In this document: in pieces, positions 37,821-48,123 of the stretch
How the letters are laid out: every line of letters starts with the position of its first letter
How positions within the stretch are numbered: position 1 is the first letter of the stretch
Source: Phycisphaerae bacterium
GTDB lineage: Bacteria; Planctomycetota; Phycisphaerae; UBA1845; PWPN01
Direction: 5' to 3'
DNA: 64,000 nt
NCBI GenBank assembly: GCA_012729395.1
Contig: JAAYDF010000037.1
Location: 1-64,000 of the forward strand
The notes under the pieces: model-generated
Database searches by the model: none
What the model was told of the DNA's origin: nothing
What the model saw: only the letters and a program-made list of their open reading frames with translations
Program-made: the position numbers and the translations under genes

Positions 37821-38867
37821 GTGCTTGGCTGGCAGGATTATCATACCTCGAACCTGGTAGTGGCGCTGCTCCTGGCGATCAGCGTCGCAGGGGCGTGGTA
37901 TGGCCGGCATAATCTTTTCTGCCGCCAGTTCGTTCGCGACTTCGCACGCCGGCGACTCGCCGTCGCCGCCGCCGCCCTGTTCAGCCTGTTCGTGGGCGTT
38001 GCTCTGGCCGACTCCATCGCTTGGTGCGACCCCGTCGCTGAAGAGAATGCCGAGAACGCAGGCATCGAAGCTTTCCGTCCCCGGACACTGATCGATCGCC
38101 TGTTTCCCCGGGACTTTCGCGAAAGTGCCTACTCCGCCCCGCTTGCCACGAACGCCTTCTATGGCGACCAGCCGCTCAAGCACCCCGGCAAGCACGTGCT
38201 GGGTACCACGATCATCGGTCACGACACCCTGCACGAAACCCTCAAGGGCTTCCGGCCGGCCATGATCATCGGAGCCTTCACCACGCTGCTGGTCATCCCC
38301 ATCGCCATCGTCATGGGTGTGTTGGCGGGCTACTTCGGCCGGCGTATCGACGATGTCGTCCAGTACATCTACTCCACCCTCGCCTCGATTCCCAACATCC
38401 TCCTGTTGATAGCCCTGATCCTGGTGATGGGACGCGGGACGCTCCAGGTGTGCATCGCTCTCGGTGTCACGACCTGGGTAGGGCTCTGTCGGCTTCTGAG
38501 GGCCGAGACCCTCAAGCTCCGCGAACTCGAATACGTTCAGGCCGCCCGGGCCCTGGGTATGAGCCACACGCGGATCATCTGTCGCCACATCGTCCCCAAC
38601 CTCTTCCACATCGTGCTCATCAGCTTCGTGCTGCGGTTCAGTTGGCTGGTGCTCAACGAGTCCATCCTGTCTTACTTCGGCATCGGGCTGGAAGGCAGCT
38701 TCGGCGCGATGATTGTGCTGGCCCGTGATGAGCTGGCCCGCGAGCCGGTCATATGGTGGAACCTCGCGGCCGCCTCGACCGCCCTGTTCCTGCTCGTCCT
38801 CACCGCCAACATCGTGGGCGATGCGGTCCGCGACCTGCTCGACCCCCGCGTCCGAACCGCGGAGTAA
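37821..38867 (+). CDS. ABC transporter permease, OppC/DppC-like
   Basis: HVLGTTIIGHDTLHE, MGVLAGYFGRRIDDVVQYIYSTLASIPNILLLIALILVMG, YVQAARALGMSHTRIICRHIVPNL. Confidence 0.88.
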   Translation: MLGWQDYHTSNLVVALLLAISVAGAWYGRHNLFCRQFVRDFARRRLAVAAAALFSLFVGVALADSIAWCDPVAEENAENAGIEAFRPRTLIDRLFPRDFRESAYSAPLATNAFYGDQPLKHPGKHVLGTTIIGHDTLHETLKGFRPAMIIGAFTTLLVIPIAIVMGVLAGYFGRRIDDVVQYIYSTLASIPNILLLIALILVMGRGTLQVCIALGVTTWVGLCRLLRAETLKLRELEYVQAARALGMSHTRIICRHIVPNLFHIVLISFVLRFSWLVLNESILSYFGIGLEGSFGAMIVLARDELAREPVIWWNLAAASTALFLLVLTANIVGDAVRDLLDPRVRTAE

Positions 38868-39063
38868 CCGGAGGACATCAGCGCGACAAGGCAGAACGCA
38901 GTAGGCACGAGGCAGGAGACAAGGGACGGATTCTCGGAATCGCAATCAGTGCCCCATCCGCGGGGACGTATGCGACCCGTTTACCTCTTCGCGGTGTTCC
39001 CGCATCTCAACCTTCCCACGTTTCTTCCTGTTCCCGCGATTAGAGCGATTCACGCCCCATCGA

Positions 39064-39111
39064 TCTTGACAATTGTCACACCGGTGGGAGCAGGTGTGAC
39101 AATTGTCAAGA
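39064..39111. repeat. perfect 19-bp inverted repeat whose arms are themselves palindromic
   Basis: TCTTGACAATTGTCACACC (39064-39082)-N10-GGTGTGACAATTGTCAAGA (39093-39111); TGACAATTGTCA palindrome in each arm. Confidence 0.85.
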
Positions 39112-39231
39112 AGGTAGTAGCGGTCGCCCCCCGACTTCGGCGAGCTCAGCCGAGCCGTGGCGACCGGCGTATTCCTTGCGAGTTCGCGGGCCACCAGGGG
39201 CGGCGGCCGCTGCGCCATTGCGTGAAACGCT

Positions 39232-39681
39232 CTAGCCTTCGGGCTTCTCCGTGCACTGCGGCCACGCACCCTCGGGTAGCGGGGGGGCATCCACGCCCGC
39301 CTTGGGCAGCGTCCCAGTCAGTTCCTGACGCCAGTGGGCGACATCGCCGGCCGGCCCGTACACGTAGATCATCACCAACGGCGTATCCCCGATGTTGGTC
39401 AACTGGTGAAACTCGCCCGGAGGGATCATCGCCGCTTGACCTGCCTGGATCGTCTGCCGCTCGCTGCCCAGGCACATCTCCCCCGTGCCTTCGACCACGA
39501 AGTAGACCTCTTCCTGTTCCTGATTGTGCCACGGTACTTGCCCGCCCCTGGGCTCCAGCACCACGTACCCCATGGAGAAGCTCTGGAAGCTGATCGGCGA
39601 GGCCCCGCCCACCAGGTTGCGCGTGCGTCGCCGGGCAGGGTAAGTCCGGCCGTCCATCTTGTTTACGTCCGCAATGATCAT
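39232..39681 (-). CDS. cupin-domain protein
   Basis: VPWHNQEQEEVYFVVEGTGEMCLG...IPPGEFHQLTNIGDTPLVMIYVYGP. Confidence 0.85.
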   Translation of the reverse strand: MIIADVNKMDGRTYPARRRTRNLVGGASPISFQSFSMGYVVLEPRGGQVPWHNQEQEEVYFVVEGTGEMCLGSERQTIQAGQAAMIPPGEFHQLTNIGDTPLVMIYVYGPAGDVAHWRQELTGTLPKAGVDAPPLPEGAWPQCTEKPEG

Positions 39682-39849
39682 TCATAAGCCTCCATCGTTT
39701 TGGGACTGTTCAATCGGTCAGAGCATCACTCGCCCCGACATCGCCGCTCTCGCGTACGTGGCCGACGAGTGACGAGCGATCGGTCAACTCGGCCGTTACG
39801 CCGTTCTCACGCTCTGGGTGCATCGACCGAACCGTGGCGGCTGGCGGGC

Positions 39850-39929
39850 TGGCACACGCTGTTGTGTGCCACTGCTGTGTCAGCAGTGCCCCTCCCCCGA
39901 AAAACATCGCTCACAGAGCAGTGCCACAC
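39850..39929. repeat. clustered hairpin repeat
   Basis: TGGCACACgctgttGTGTGCCA overlapping CACTGCTGtgtCAGCAGTG; further GCAGTGCCACAC at 39918. Confidence 0.6.
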
Positions 39930-39963
39930 GGATGAGGCCTGCCCCTCAGCAGAAGATGCACCC

Positions 39964-41340
39964 TCACGCTCCCCAGAAGGTCAGATACGGCCGGCTCTCG
40001 ATCAGCCGCTGCACGTACAGCGCCACCTCGCGGGCATGGTAATCGCCCCACATGCTCGATTCGCCGCAGGGCACCTTACGCCCCTCGGGGATGTGGTCCC
40101 AGCCGTTAGGTCGATGGTACACCGAATGCAGGAGCAATCCCTGATGATCCGTCGCGGTGCTCAGATACGGCTCGTCGAACAGCGTTTTGAGTACGGTCAG
40201 GCCCGCCTGCCAATACCGTCGCCCCTCGGCCGCTTGGCCTTTCCTTTCGAGATACCGCCCGAGCCGCAGCAGACCCTGTACGCCGATCGCCGCTGCCGAG
40301 CTGTCCACCGGCTCATGGTCGTTGTACGGCTCCGCGGGACGGTTGAGGTAATCGCCCAGCCGGGCCAGCCCCGGAGCCCCTGTGTCCCAGTAAGGAATGC
40401 CGTCCGTCGGGCTGTGCTCGATGTAGAAGTCGCAGCTCGCACACGCCGCCTTGAGCATCATGCTTTCGAGTTCCTGCCGTCCGCAGAACGCCGCCAACTC
40501 CTCGTCGCGCAGCGTCGACAGAAACTCCAGCTCCTCGGCATATCCGCACATGATCCACGCCAGCCCCCGCGTCCAGGTCGAGAAGGGTGAGTAGCCCTGC
40601 TGCGAGTTCGGGCAGCGGTAGTTGCCGTCGGTCACGTTGAACACCGACTCATGGGCGACCCGCCCACGGATGTCGTAGCTGTCCCTGCCCTCGCCGTAAT
40701 ACACGGAGTAGGTGGCAGTTGCCCGGGTGTGCTCCACGAACCGCTCCAGCAGCGAAACAGCCCGATCGTTCTCGTCCATCAGTACGTGCCCGAGCCGATG
40801 GCCCATGGCCACCGCGCGCAGCGATCGGATCGTGTCCGCAAAAAGCGAGTGCGGACCGTTGAACGAGTGGATGTATCCGCCCGTGCGGATCCGCGTCCAC
40901 CGGCGGGCCTGCACCGCTCCGGAGCACTTGAGGGCCAGCTCGTAAAAGCATCGTTCCCACTCGTCGGCGGGGATACGCCCCTCGCCCATCAACCGCAACA
41001 GATTCCCGTAGGTGCTGACGTTGTTGAAGCCGTGGTCGTGCACCCCAAAGTGGGTCAGATGCGGGGCCATGACCTGGACGGTTTGTTGCCGACCGCGTTC
41101 GAGCCATTTTGACTCGCCGGTGGCGTCGAAGTGCAGCAGCATCGAGCCGAACTGAAACCCCTGCGTCCACTCCGTCCAGCCGCGGGTTGTGTACTGGCCA
41201 CGAACAGTGAACACGGGCGAGCCTTGTGCCGCGTCGTATCGGTCCTCCATCGCCTGCAGCTTGGCGTCGCTGAGTTCCCAGAGGCGTTCGATCCGGCCGG
41301 CGAGATCCTTGGGGTGAAGCCCGGTATCAATGCTGATCAT
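39964..41340 (-). CDS. glycoside hydrolase family 88-like (unsaturated glucuronyl hydrolase)
   Basis: RGWTEWTQGFQFGSMLLHFDATGE, HDHGFNNVSTYGNLLRLM, PYWDTGAPG, DSSAAAIGVQGLLRLGRYL. Confidence 0.75.
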   Translation of the reverse strand: MISIDTGLHPKDLAGRIERLWELSDAKLQAMEDRYDAAQGSPVFTVRGQYTTRGWTEWTQGFQFGSMLLHFDATGESKWLERGRQQTVQVMAPHLTHFGVHDHGFNNVSTYGNLLRLMGEGRIPADEWERCFYELALKCSGAVQARRWTRIRTGGYIHSFNGPHSLFADTIRSLRAVAMGHRLGHVLMDENDRAVSLLERFVEHTRATATYSVYYGEGRDSYDIRGRVAHESVFNVTDGNYRCPNSQQGYSPFSTWTRGLAWIMCGYAEELEFLSTLRDEELAAFCGRQELESMMLKAACASCDFYIEHSPTDGIPYWDTGAPGLARLGDYLNRPAEPYNDHEPVDSSAAAIGVQGLLRLGRYLERKGQAAEGRRYWQAGLTVLKTLFDEPYLSTATDHQGLLLHSVYHRPNGWDHIPEGRKVPCGESSMWGDYHAREVALYVQRLIESRPYLTFWGA

Positions 41341-42024
41341 CAGTGGTGCTCTCCTGTCGTGACAAAGCCGTGTCCGTCACCTGGGCGGACAGAACCGCGT
41401 ATGCAAGGGATACTGGATGGCTGTCTTGCGGGCAAGCTCATGGCCGGAGTTCCGTTCCCAATGGCTCACACGGCGTCATCGGTCTGATTGGATCGAGATC
41501 GCCCGGTTATCGGCGGCCCGGTATCTGTGTTAACAATCGCCTGATGTGAGGCGAGCGAGTCAGCATGGGGGGCCAGTCGAACTCCGCGTTGCTCCATGCA
41601 TCCTGCCGTCGTAGGTTGTCGTCATGTCGCCTTATCGTTACTTCGCGACGTAGGGTAAATGCACCATCGTATAAGCGGAAACGGAGTTGTGCACAGGCGT
41701 CACCCGCAGATTCCACCAGCGAGTGGCAGCCCACAAAAAAAGAGTCTGGTTTTGTGGCGAATCCGCTTGCCTCGGCCGACAATATGGCGCATATTTGTAG
41801 GGCGTTGAGCCGTTAATGCTGTAGGCACAGGGGCGTCAAAGTACCCAAGTGTGTCTTCCATTGACGCGTCCGTAGGTGTGCACCGGATCGTACGCCCAAT
41901 CGCGGGCGGCAGCTCAGGTCTGCATTTCCGGTTGGCTATGTTGTCCAACGGTCAGTGGGTCAGATCGAGGCGGTACCTCATAAGGGGCGGGAAGGAGCTC
42001 TACATACAGGAAGGAGGGTCAAGG

Positions 42025-42222
42025 ATGGACCCAGCCGCCAGGATTGTTGCTGAGGCTATCGGGGATGTGGGGTATCAAGTCACAGTGACCGCGCAGATGA
42101 ACGGTCATCCGATGATCGTCGCCACCGGCCGCGACGGCAAGAAACTCCAAGTCGTTGGCGAAAACGAGCTAACCGCCATCACCGAACTAAGCCGCCGCTT
42201 GTTACTGGAGACGATGAACTGA
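42025..42222 (+). CDS. hypothetical 65-aa protein
   Basis: AGGAGG RBS before ATG 42025; compact soluble-looking sequence. Confidence 0.5.
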   Translation: MDPAARIVAEAIGDVGYQVTVTAQMNGHPMIVATGRDGKKLQVVGENELTAITELSRRLLLETMN

Positions 42223-42522
42223 ACCCGGGTCTTACCGGCGCGGGGTCGCGTTGCGTCGCGTCGTGACGATGATGGGGGGGCGATGGCGGGCAACTCTTCT
42301 CTTGCTTCTGTCTTGACCGTGCTGCTGCTGCTGCTTGTGGCTGTTGTACGCACTGGCACTTCTGCTCGACACCCTTCTTGGAAATCGGGCGATTCCCCCC
42401 TATGATGTTCCCCGTGGCTGCGGTAGTGTGATGTTCTGCTTATCGTGCCGCCGAATGCGCTCACGTGCCGTGGGGTGTTCTCGCGGGGGTGAAGGAAGTC
42501 TGCCGGTCACGGAGGTTGAAGC

Positions 42523-42900
42523 ATGGCCAAGATGAAGAAGGCTAGCGTGCGGATGGCTGCGTTATGGGATCATCTGCCCGCCGCTCTAGTCGATCACGTC
42601 GCAGCCAAATGGGAGAAGCTTTGGCCCCATATTCCTCGAACGACGCACGAAGTTTCTGGTGACCCTGCCTTGCGCTGGGGTCAAAGCGATCGCATCGCCG
42701 CGCTTATTCCGCTTTTGTCTGTGCTCCACGAATCGCAGGTGAACAAGATCGTCGAGGCGGTCGAGCACGCCATCCTCGACGGCACACTGAGCATGTACGA
42801 CCATCCCGGACGCCACGCCGGCGAGATCTTCATTCTTGCCAGGCTCGCCGGCGATGATGCTCGTGCTCGCCGAGAACAGATCCGCGAGCTCTCTGAATGA
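42523..42900 (+). CDS. hypothetical protein
   Basis: GGAGGTTGAAGC upstream of ATG 42523; plausible composition; family not recognised. Confidence 0.55.
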   Translation: MAKMKKASVRMAALWDHLPAALVDHVAAKWEKLWPHIPRTTHEVSGDPALRWGQSDRIAALIPLLSVLHESQVNKIVEAVEHAILDGTLSMYDHPGRHAGEIFILARLAGDDARARREQIRELSE

Positions 42901-42968
42901 CCTGCCGCGAGCGATCCGTGAGCGGCTCCGGGTCGTGGTTGCGATCGGTAACCTGCCCGCACGTGCCT

Positions 42969-44441
42969 TCATGAGCCCGCCGGCTGCGAAGTGGACGCGA
43001 GTACGCGGATCGTCTGCTCGGCAGTGACCTCCCGGTCGTCGGCGGTGACAATGAAGGCCACGATCTGATGTTCCCCGGGCTCGCGAAGAACGGTCTGCAC
43101 TTCATACTCATTACTGGCGATCGGTATGTTGTTGCTGGTCCACAACACGCTGGAACCTTCGCGCAGGAAGGCGGGTAGTTCCAGGCTCAGATTGACCCAC
43201 AGCGGGGCGTGCCCGGTCGTTTCTCCGTGTGTGCGGATGGTGGCCGGAATAGGGGCTGCCGACGCTCGCTCGCGAGGCGGTACCGTGGCCGGCGCGGGAC
43301 GCGGGTCCGTCCGAGGCGCGGGCTCAATGCCCGTGTTGTAGGGTTGCTGAGTGGGGCGTTTTGGCGTGGGTTGCGGTCGTGGTACGCTCACGATCGGCGA
43401 AACCGGACGGGCACTCGAGCTGCCGGGCGCCACTTGGGTTGGGGCTCCCGCGGCAGGCTGTGCATTGCTGGTGCTCTCGGCAAACAGCAGGTTGCTCTCA
43501 CCAGCGCCGCCGTCAGGAATGGGGCCTCGTCCCGGCTCGGCCGCGCTCTGCAGGGGGGATGCCACCGGCTGGTAACGGTCCAGTGCCCGCTTGCTCGCAA
43601 ATTGCGGGCCGTTGGTTGGAATGTCGATCATCACCAGCCCCCCGAGGTCCGGTGGGGTCTTCGGCGTCAAACCTGTGACTCGGGCGAACAACGCTGCCGC
43701 GATCTGGGGGTGGCGCTCATGTCCCAGGCCGCCGACTTGCTTGGCCTCGAGGGGGAAGCGGTGGCTCCGATACCACTCCACCGCCAGCTCGCTTTCATCC
43801 CGGCACGGCTTGAAGTCGTTCTCGCCAAAGAAGATGCCGATCGGCATGTCCCGATACTTGGGAATCTGCGAGGTCGCCAGCAGATCACTGCTGAAGTTCG
43901 AGCCCCGTACAGCCAGGCAACTGAATCGCTCAGGGTAGCGGTTCACGAGGAAGTGGGCCAAGTACCCGCCGCTCGAGAAACTCGTCGCCAGGACGAGGTT
44001 CGGGTCGGCGTTGGTCTGTCGGAAGACTTCTCCCATAACGAGCAGGGTGGCGCGTTCGTCTTGTTTGACGTACCACAGGTTCGGATCGCGCAACGGGTAC
44101 TGCATCAGGCTTGTGCAGGTCCGCAATTCCGGAGCGATGACGATCAGCCCATAGCGATCCGCTTCCTCCTGCCATTCGCGAATCTGAGCGGCGGCTGTGT
44201 CGTAGGGGTTCATGCCGTGGAAAGTGACGACGGTGGGCCAGCGCTGCCGGCTGGGGTGCCTGCCGCTTCGCTTGACGTAGTCCTCCGGCAGGTACAGCCA
44301 GTATCCGGTGCGTGTCTCGGGCTCCGTCCGGTGCCTGGCCATCCCTTTGCCGGGTTGCTGGGGCACTGCGCAGCCGCACTGGCAGGCCAACAAAGCCGTC
44401 AGTAGCAGCCACACCCCGGTGATCGCAACCCGCATAGCCAA
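42969..44441 (-). CDS. lipoprotein alpha/beta hydrolase (PHB-depolymerase/esterase-like) with PKD-like C-terminal domain
   Basis: Lipobox; WPTVVTFHGMNPYDT, LATSFSSGGYLAHFLVNRYPERF, GHERHPQIAAALF; C-terminal LREPGEHQIVAFIVTADDREVTAEQTIRVLA. Confidence 0.72.
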   Translation of the reverse strand: MAMRVAITGVWLLLTALLACQCGCAVPQQPGKGMARHRTEPETRTGYWLYLPEDYVKRSGRHPSRQRWPTVVTFHGMNPYDTAAAQIREWQEEADRYGLIVIAPELRTCTSLMQYPLRDPNLWYVKQDERATLLVMGEVFRQTNADPNLVLATSFSSGGYLAHFLVNRYPERFSCLAVRGSNFSSDLLATSQIPKYRDMPIGIFFGENDFKPCRDESELAVEWYRSHRFPLEAKQVGGLGHERHPQIAAALFARVTGLTPKTPPDLGGLVMIDIPTNGPQFASKRALDRYQPVASPLQSAAEPGRGPIPDGGAGESNLLFAESTSNAQPAAGAPTQVAPGSSSARPVSPIVSVPRPQPTPKRPTQQPYNTGIEPAPRTDPRPAPATVPPRERASAAPIPATIRTHGETTGHAPLWVNLSLELPAFLREGSSVLWTSNNIPIASNEYEVQTVLREPGEHQIVAFIVTADDREVTAEQTIRVLASTSQPAGS

Positions 44442-44698
44442 TCCTTTCCGAGTTTGTCCAGGGCAGAGAGCAAGCCGACCCTCAGGATGCCCGCCCTCGA
44501 CAGAATCGACTTCCGGTTTTATCGAACACTCGCCGCTTGTCGGATGAACAAAATGTCCACCATGAAGGCTCCGTCGTGTGGCGGCTGCTTGCCGGGCACC
44601 GCAGGCGGGCTGAAGCCCTGAGGATTCGCTGCCGCAGTCGCGCCGCGACGGTGGGTGGGGGCCTTCTTTCGAGGACAGCGGAACTTGGCCCGGTCATG

Positions 44699-45994
44699 CT
44701 ACAGTTCAAACGCCAACTGCTCGCGGTAGGTTCGGCAGAACAGCCCGAGGATACGCCCCATGGCGTAGGCGAAGTAGAATCCCGCGCCCATGACCACAGC
44801 CCAAGCCACCAGTCCCAGCAGCATGTTCAAGAACCCCGCCCCGAGGCCCTCCTTGGCTGCCCGGAGGATCATTGGACCAGCCCAGTTGAGCACGGCGGCC
44901 ATAATCCCGATGTAGATGCCCAAATACAGCATCGTGATGAGGAACAGGAAGATGTAATGGCCCAGGGTTGAGAAAATCGACTTGCCCACGCTCAGGGGGT
45001 TGAGTCCCTCCAGGGCGTGGCTGCTCGACAAGCCGATCATGTTCATAGGCACGCCGAAAGTGATCAAAGCCAGCACGGCGATGTTGCCCGGTCGGCTCAG
45101 TTCAGCGAAGTCGGCCATGCGATCCGGGAAACCCTTGGAGATGGTCACCAGCACGACCATGACCAAGGCGTAGAGTAGCAGCAGGGCCACGTAACCGCCG
45201 AGAGCCGCTCCCAGGTTGATCACGTTCCATGTGAGATTCGGCGGATGCTCCGCCCCCGAGGTGGTGGTACGGATGGTGTCGATCAGGATGTAGTAGCCCA
45301 CGGAGCCGAAGTACACCGCCTGAGCGATGAATGCCACACTGATGAATACGCCTACCCATCCGTAATCCGTACCCTCCTTGGTTTCGTTGATGGGGTTGAG
45401 GCTTGAGCTCGCCAGGAAGCCGAGGATCACCAGCAGCGGCAGCGCGATGCTGAGCAGGGCGATACCCATGGCTCCGGCGATCGCTCCCAAGGCGGGTAGC
45501 GGGTAGGTCGTCGCTTGGGTGAAGCCGGAGTAGAAGGTGACGGGGATCTTCATCCGGTCGGCCATCGAGTCCTGATAGCGGGCCTTCTCGCCCTTGAGAA
45601 TGGCGACCGGGGGGATTCCCGCGCCGCAGTGCCGACACATGACTTCCGTATGTGGGTCGGCGACCTTGACCTTGAGGCGGCAGCTGGGGCAGATACGGAT
45701 GGTGGGGTCGTCTGGCTGGACGATGGTCTGGCTGGCCTTGGCTGCCTCTTGTGCCTCCTTGAGGGTCATGGGCTTGCCTTTGGCCTCGCGCACGGTGACC
45801 CGACCGGCCGACTCGAGGGCACCGAGGGTGCCCAGGTCGAAGCTCAAATCATTCGACGAGGCGTCCTGTTGCTCCGCGGCGGGCAGCCGAACGGGGTGTT
45901 TGCAGCCCGTACATTTGACCTTCTTACCCGCCCAGTCGTCGGGGGCCTGCAGGACTTTCTTGCACTTGGGGCATGTCACCTTCAACACAATCAC
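44699..45994 (-). CDS. zinc-ribbon multi-TM membrane protein
   Basis: VTCPKCKKVLQAPDDWAGKKVKCTGC and ICPSCRLKVK...CRHCGAG followed by several TM helices. Confidence 0.65.
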   Translation of the reverse strand: MIVLKVTCPKCKKVLQAPDDWAGKKVKCTGCKHPVRLPAAEQQDASSNDLSFDLGTLGALESAGRVTVREAKGKPMTLKEAQEAAKASQTIVQPDDPTIRICPSCRLKVKVADPHTEVMCRHCGAGIPPVAILKGEKARYQDSMADRMKIPVTFYSGFTQATTYPLPALGAIAGAMGIALLSIALPLLVILGFLASSSLNPINETKEGTDYGWVGVFISVAFIAQAVYFGSVGYYILIDTIRTTTSGAEHPPNLTWNVINLGAALGGYVALLLLYALVMVVLVTISKGFPDRMADFAELSRPGNIAVLALITFGVPMNMIGLSSSHALEGLNPLSVGKSIFSTLGHYIFLFLITMLYLGIYIGIMAAVLNWAGPMILRAAKEGLGAGFLNMLLGLVAWAVVMGAGFYFAYAMGRILGLFCRTYREQLAFEL

Positions 45995-46104
45995 ACTCCG
46001 CCGTTGTGTGCGAACAGCCCGGTAATTATCTCGCCCTTGCGTTCGGGGTCAAGCACCCGCGCCTGTGACTTCGCGGTTGGGGCGGTCAGTCGCGAGAAGT
46101 AACC

Positions 46105-47772
<1,668 letters not shown>

Positions 47773-48123
47773 GGGCGGCCTCCTGGGGGCGGCAGTCACG
47801 GCTGCCACCGCCATGCTGCCGGTCGGCGTTGGGCGAATTGTACGCCCTCACCTGCCGGTCAGCGATACCCGATCGTCACCTGGTCGTGGGTGGTCCTGTC
47901 GGACTTGACCCGCTGCCAGGGCTTCGGCGGGGAGAGCAGGCAGGCGGTCTGCGCCGCGCCCCACTCGCCCGTCACCTATATTATCGTACGTTGGTGCGCA
48001 AACGTCAATCGCGATAAGCAGTTAAGATTCAAAGAGAGTCTTTGGGCTGGGATGTGGGCCGCGGGTCGCCGCCCGTTGCTGTTTCAAGTGTAACGTTATT
48101 CATATCATGATGTTGTGGTGATC

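Noticed and set aside
39700-40590. 296-aa plus-strand ORF
   Set aside because: Runs through a repeat and is antisense to GH88; no motif.
43209-44405. 398-aa plus-strand ORF
   Set aside because: Shadow of the alpha/beta hydrolase lipoprotein gene.
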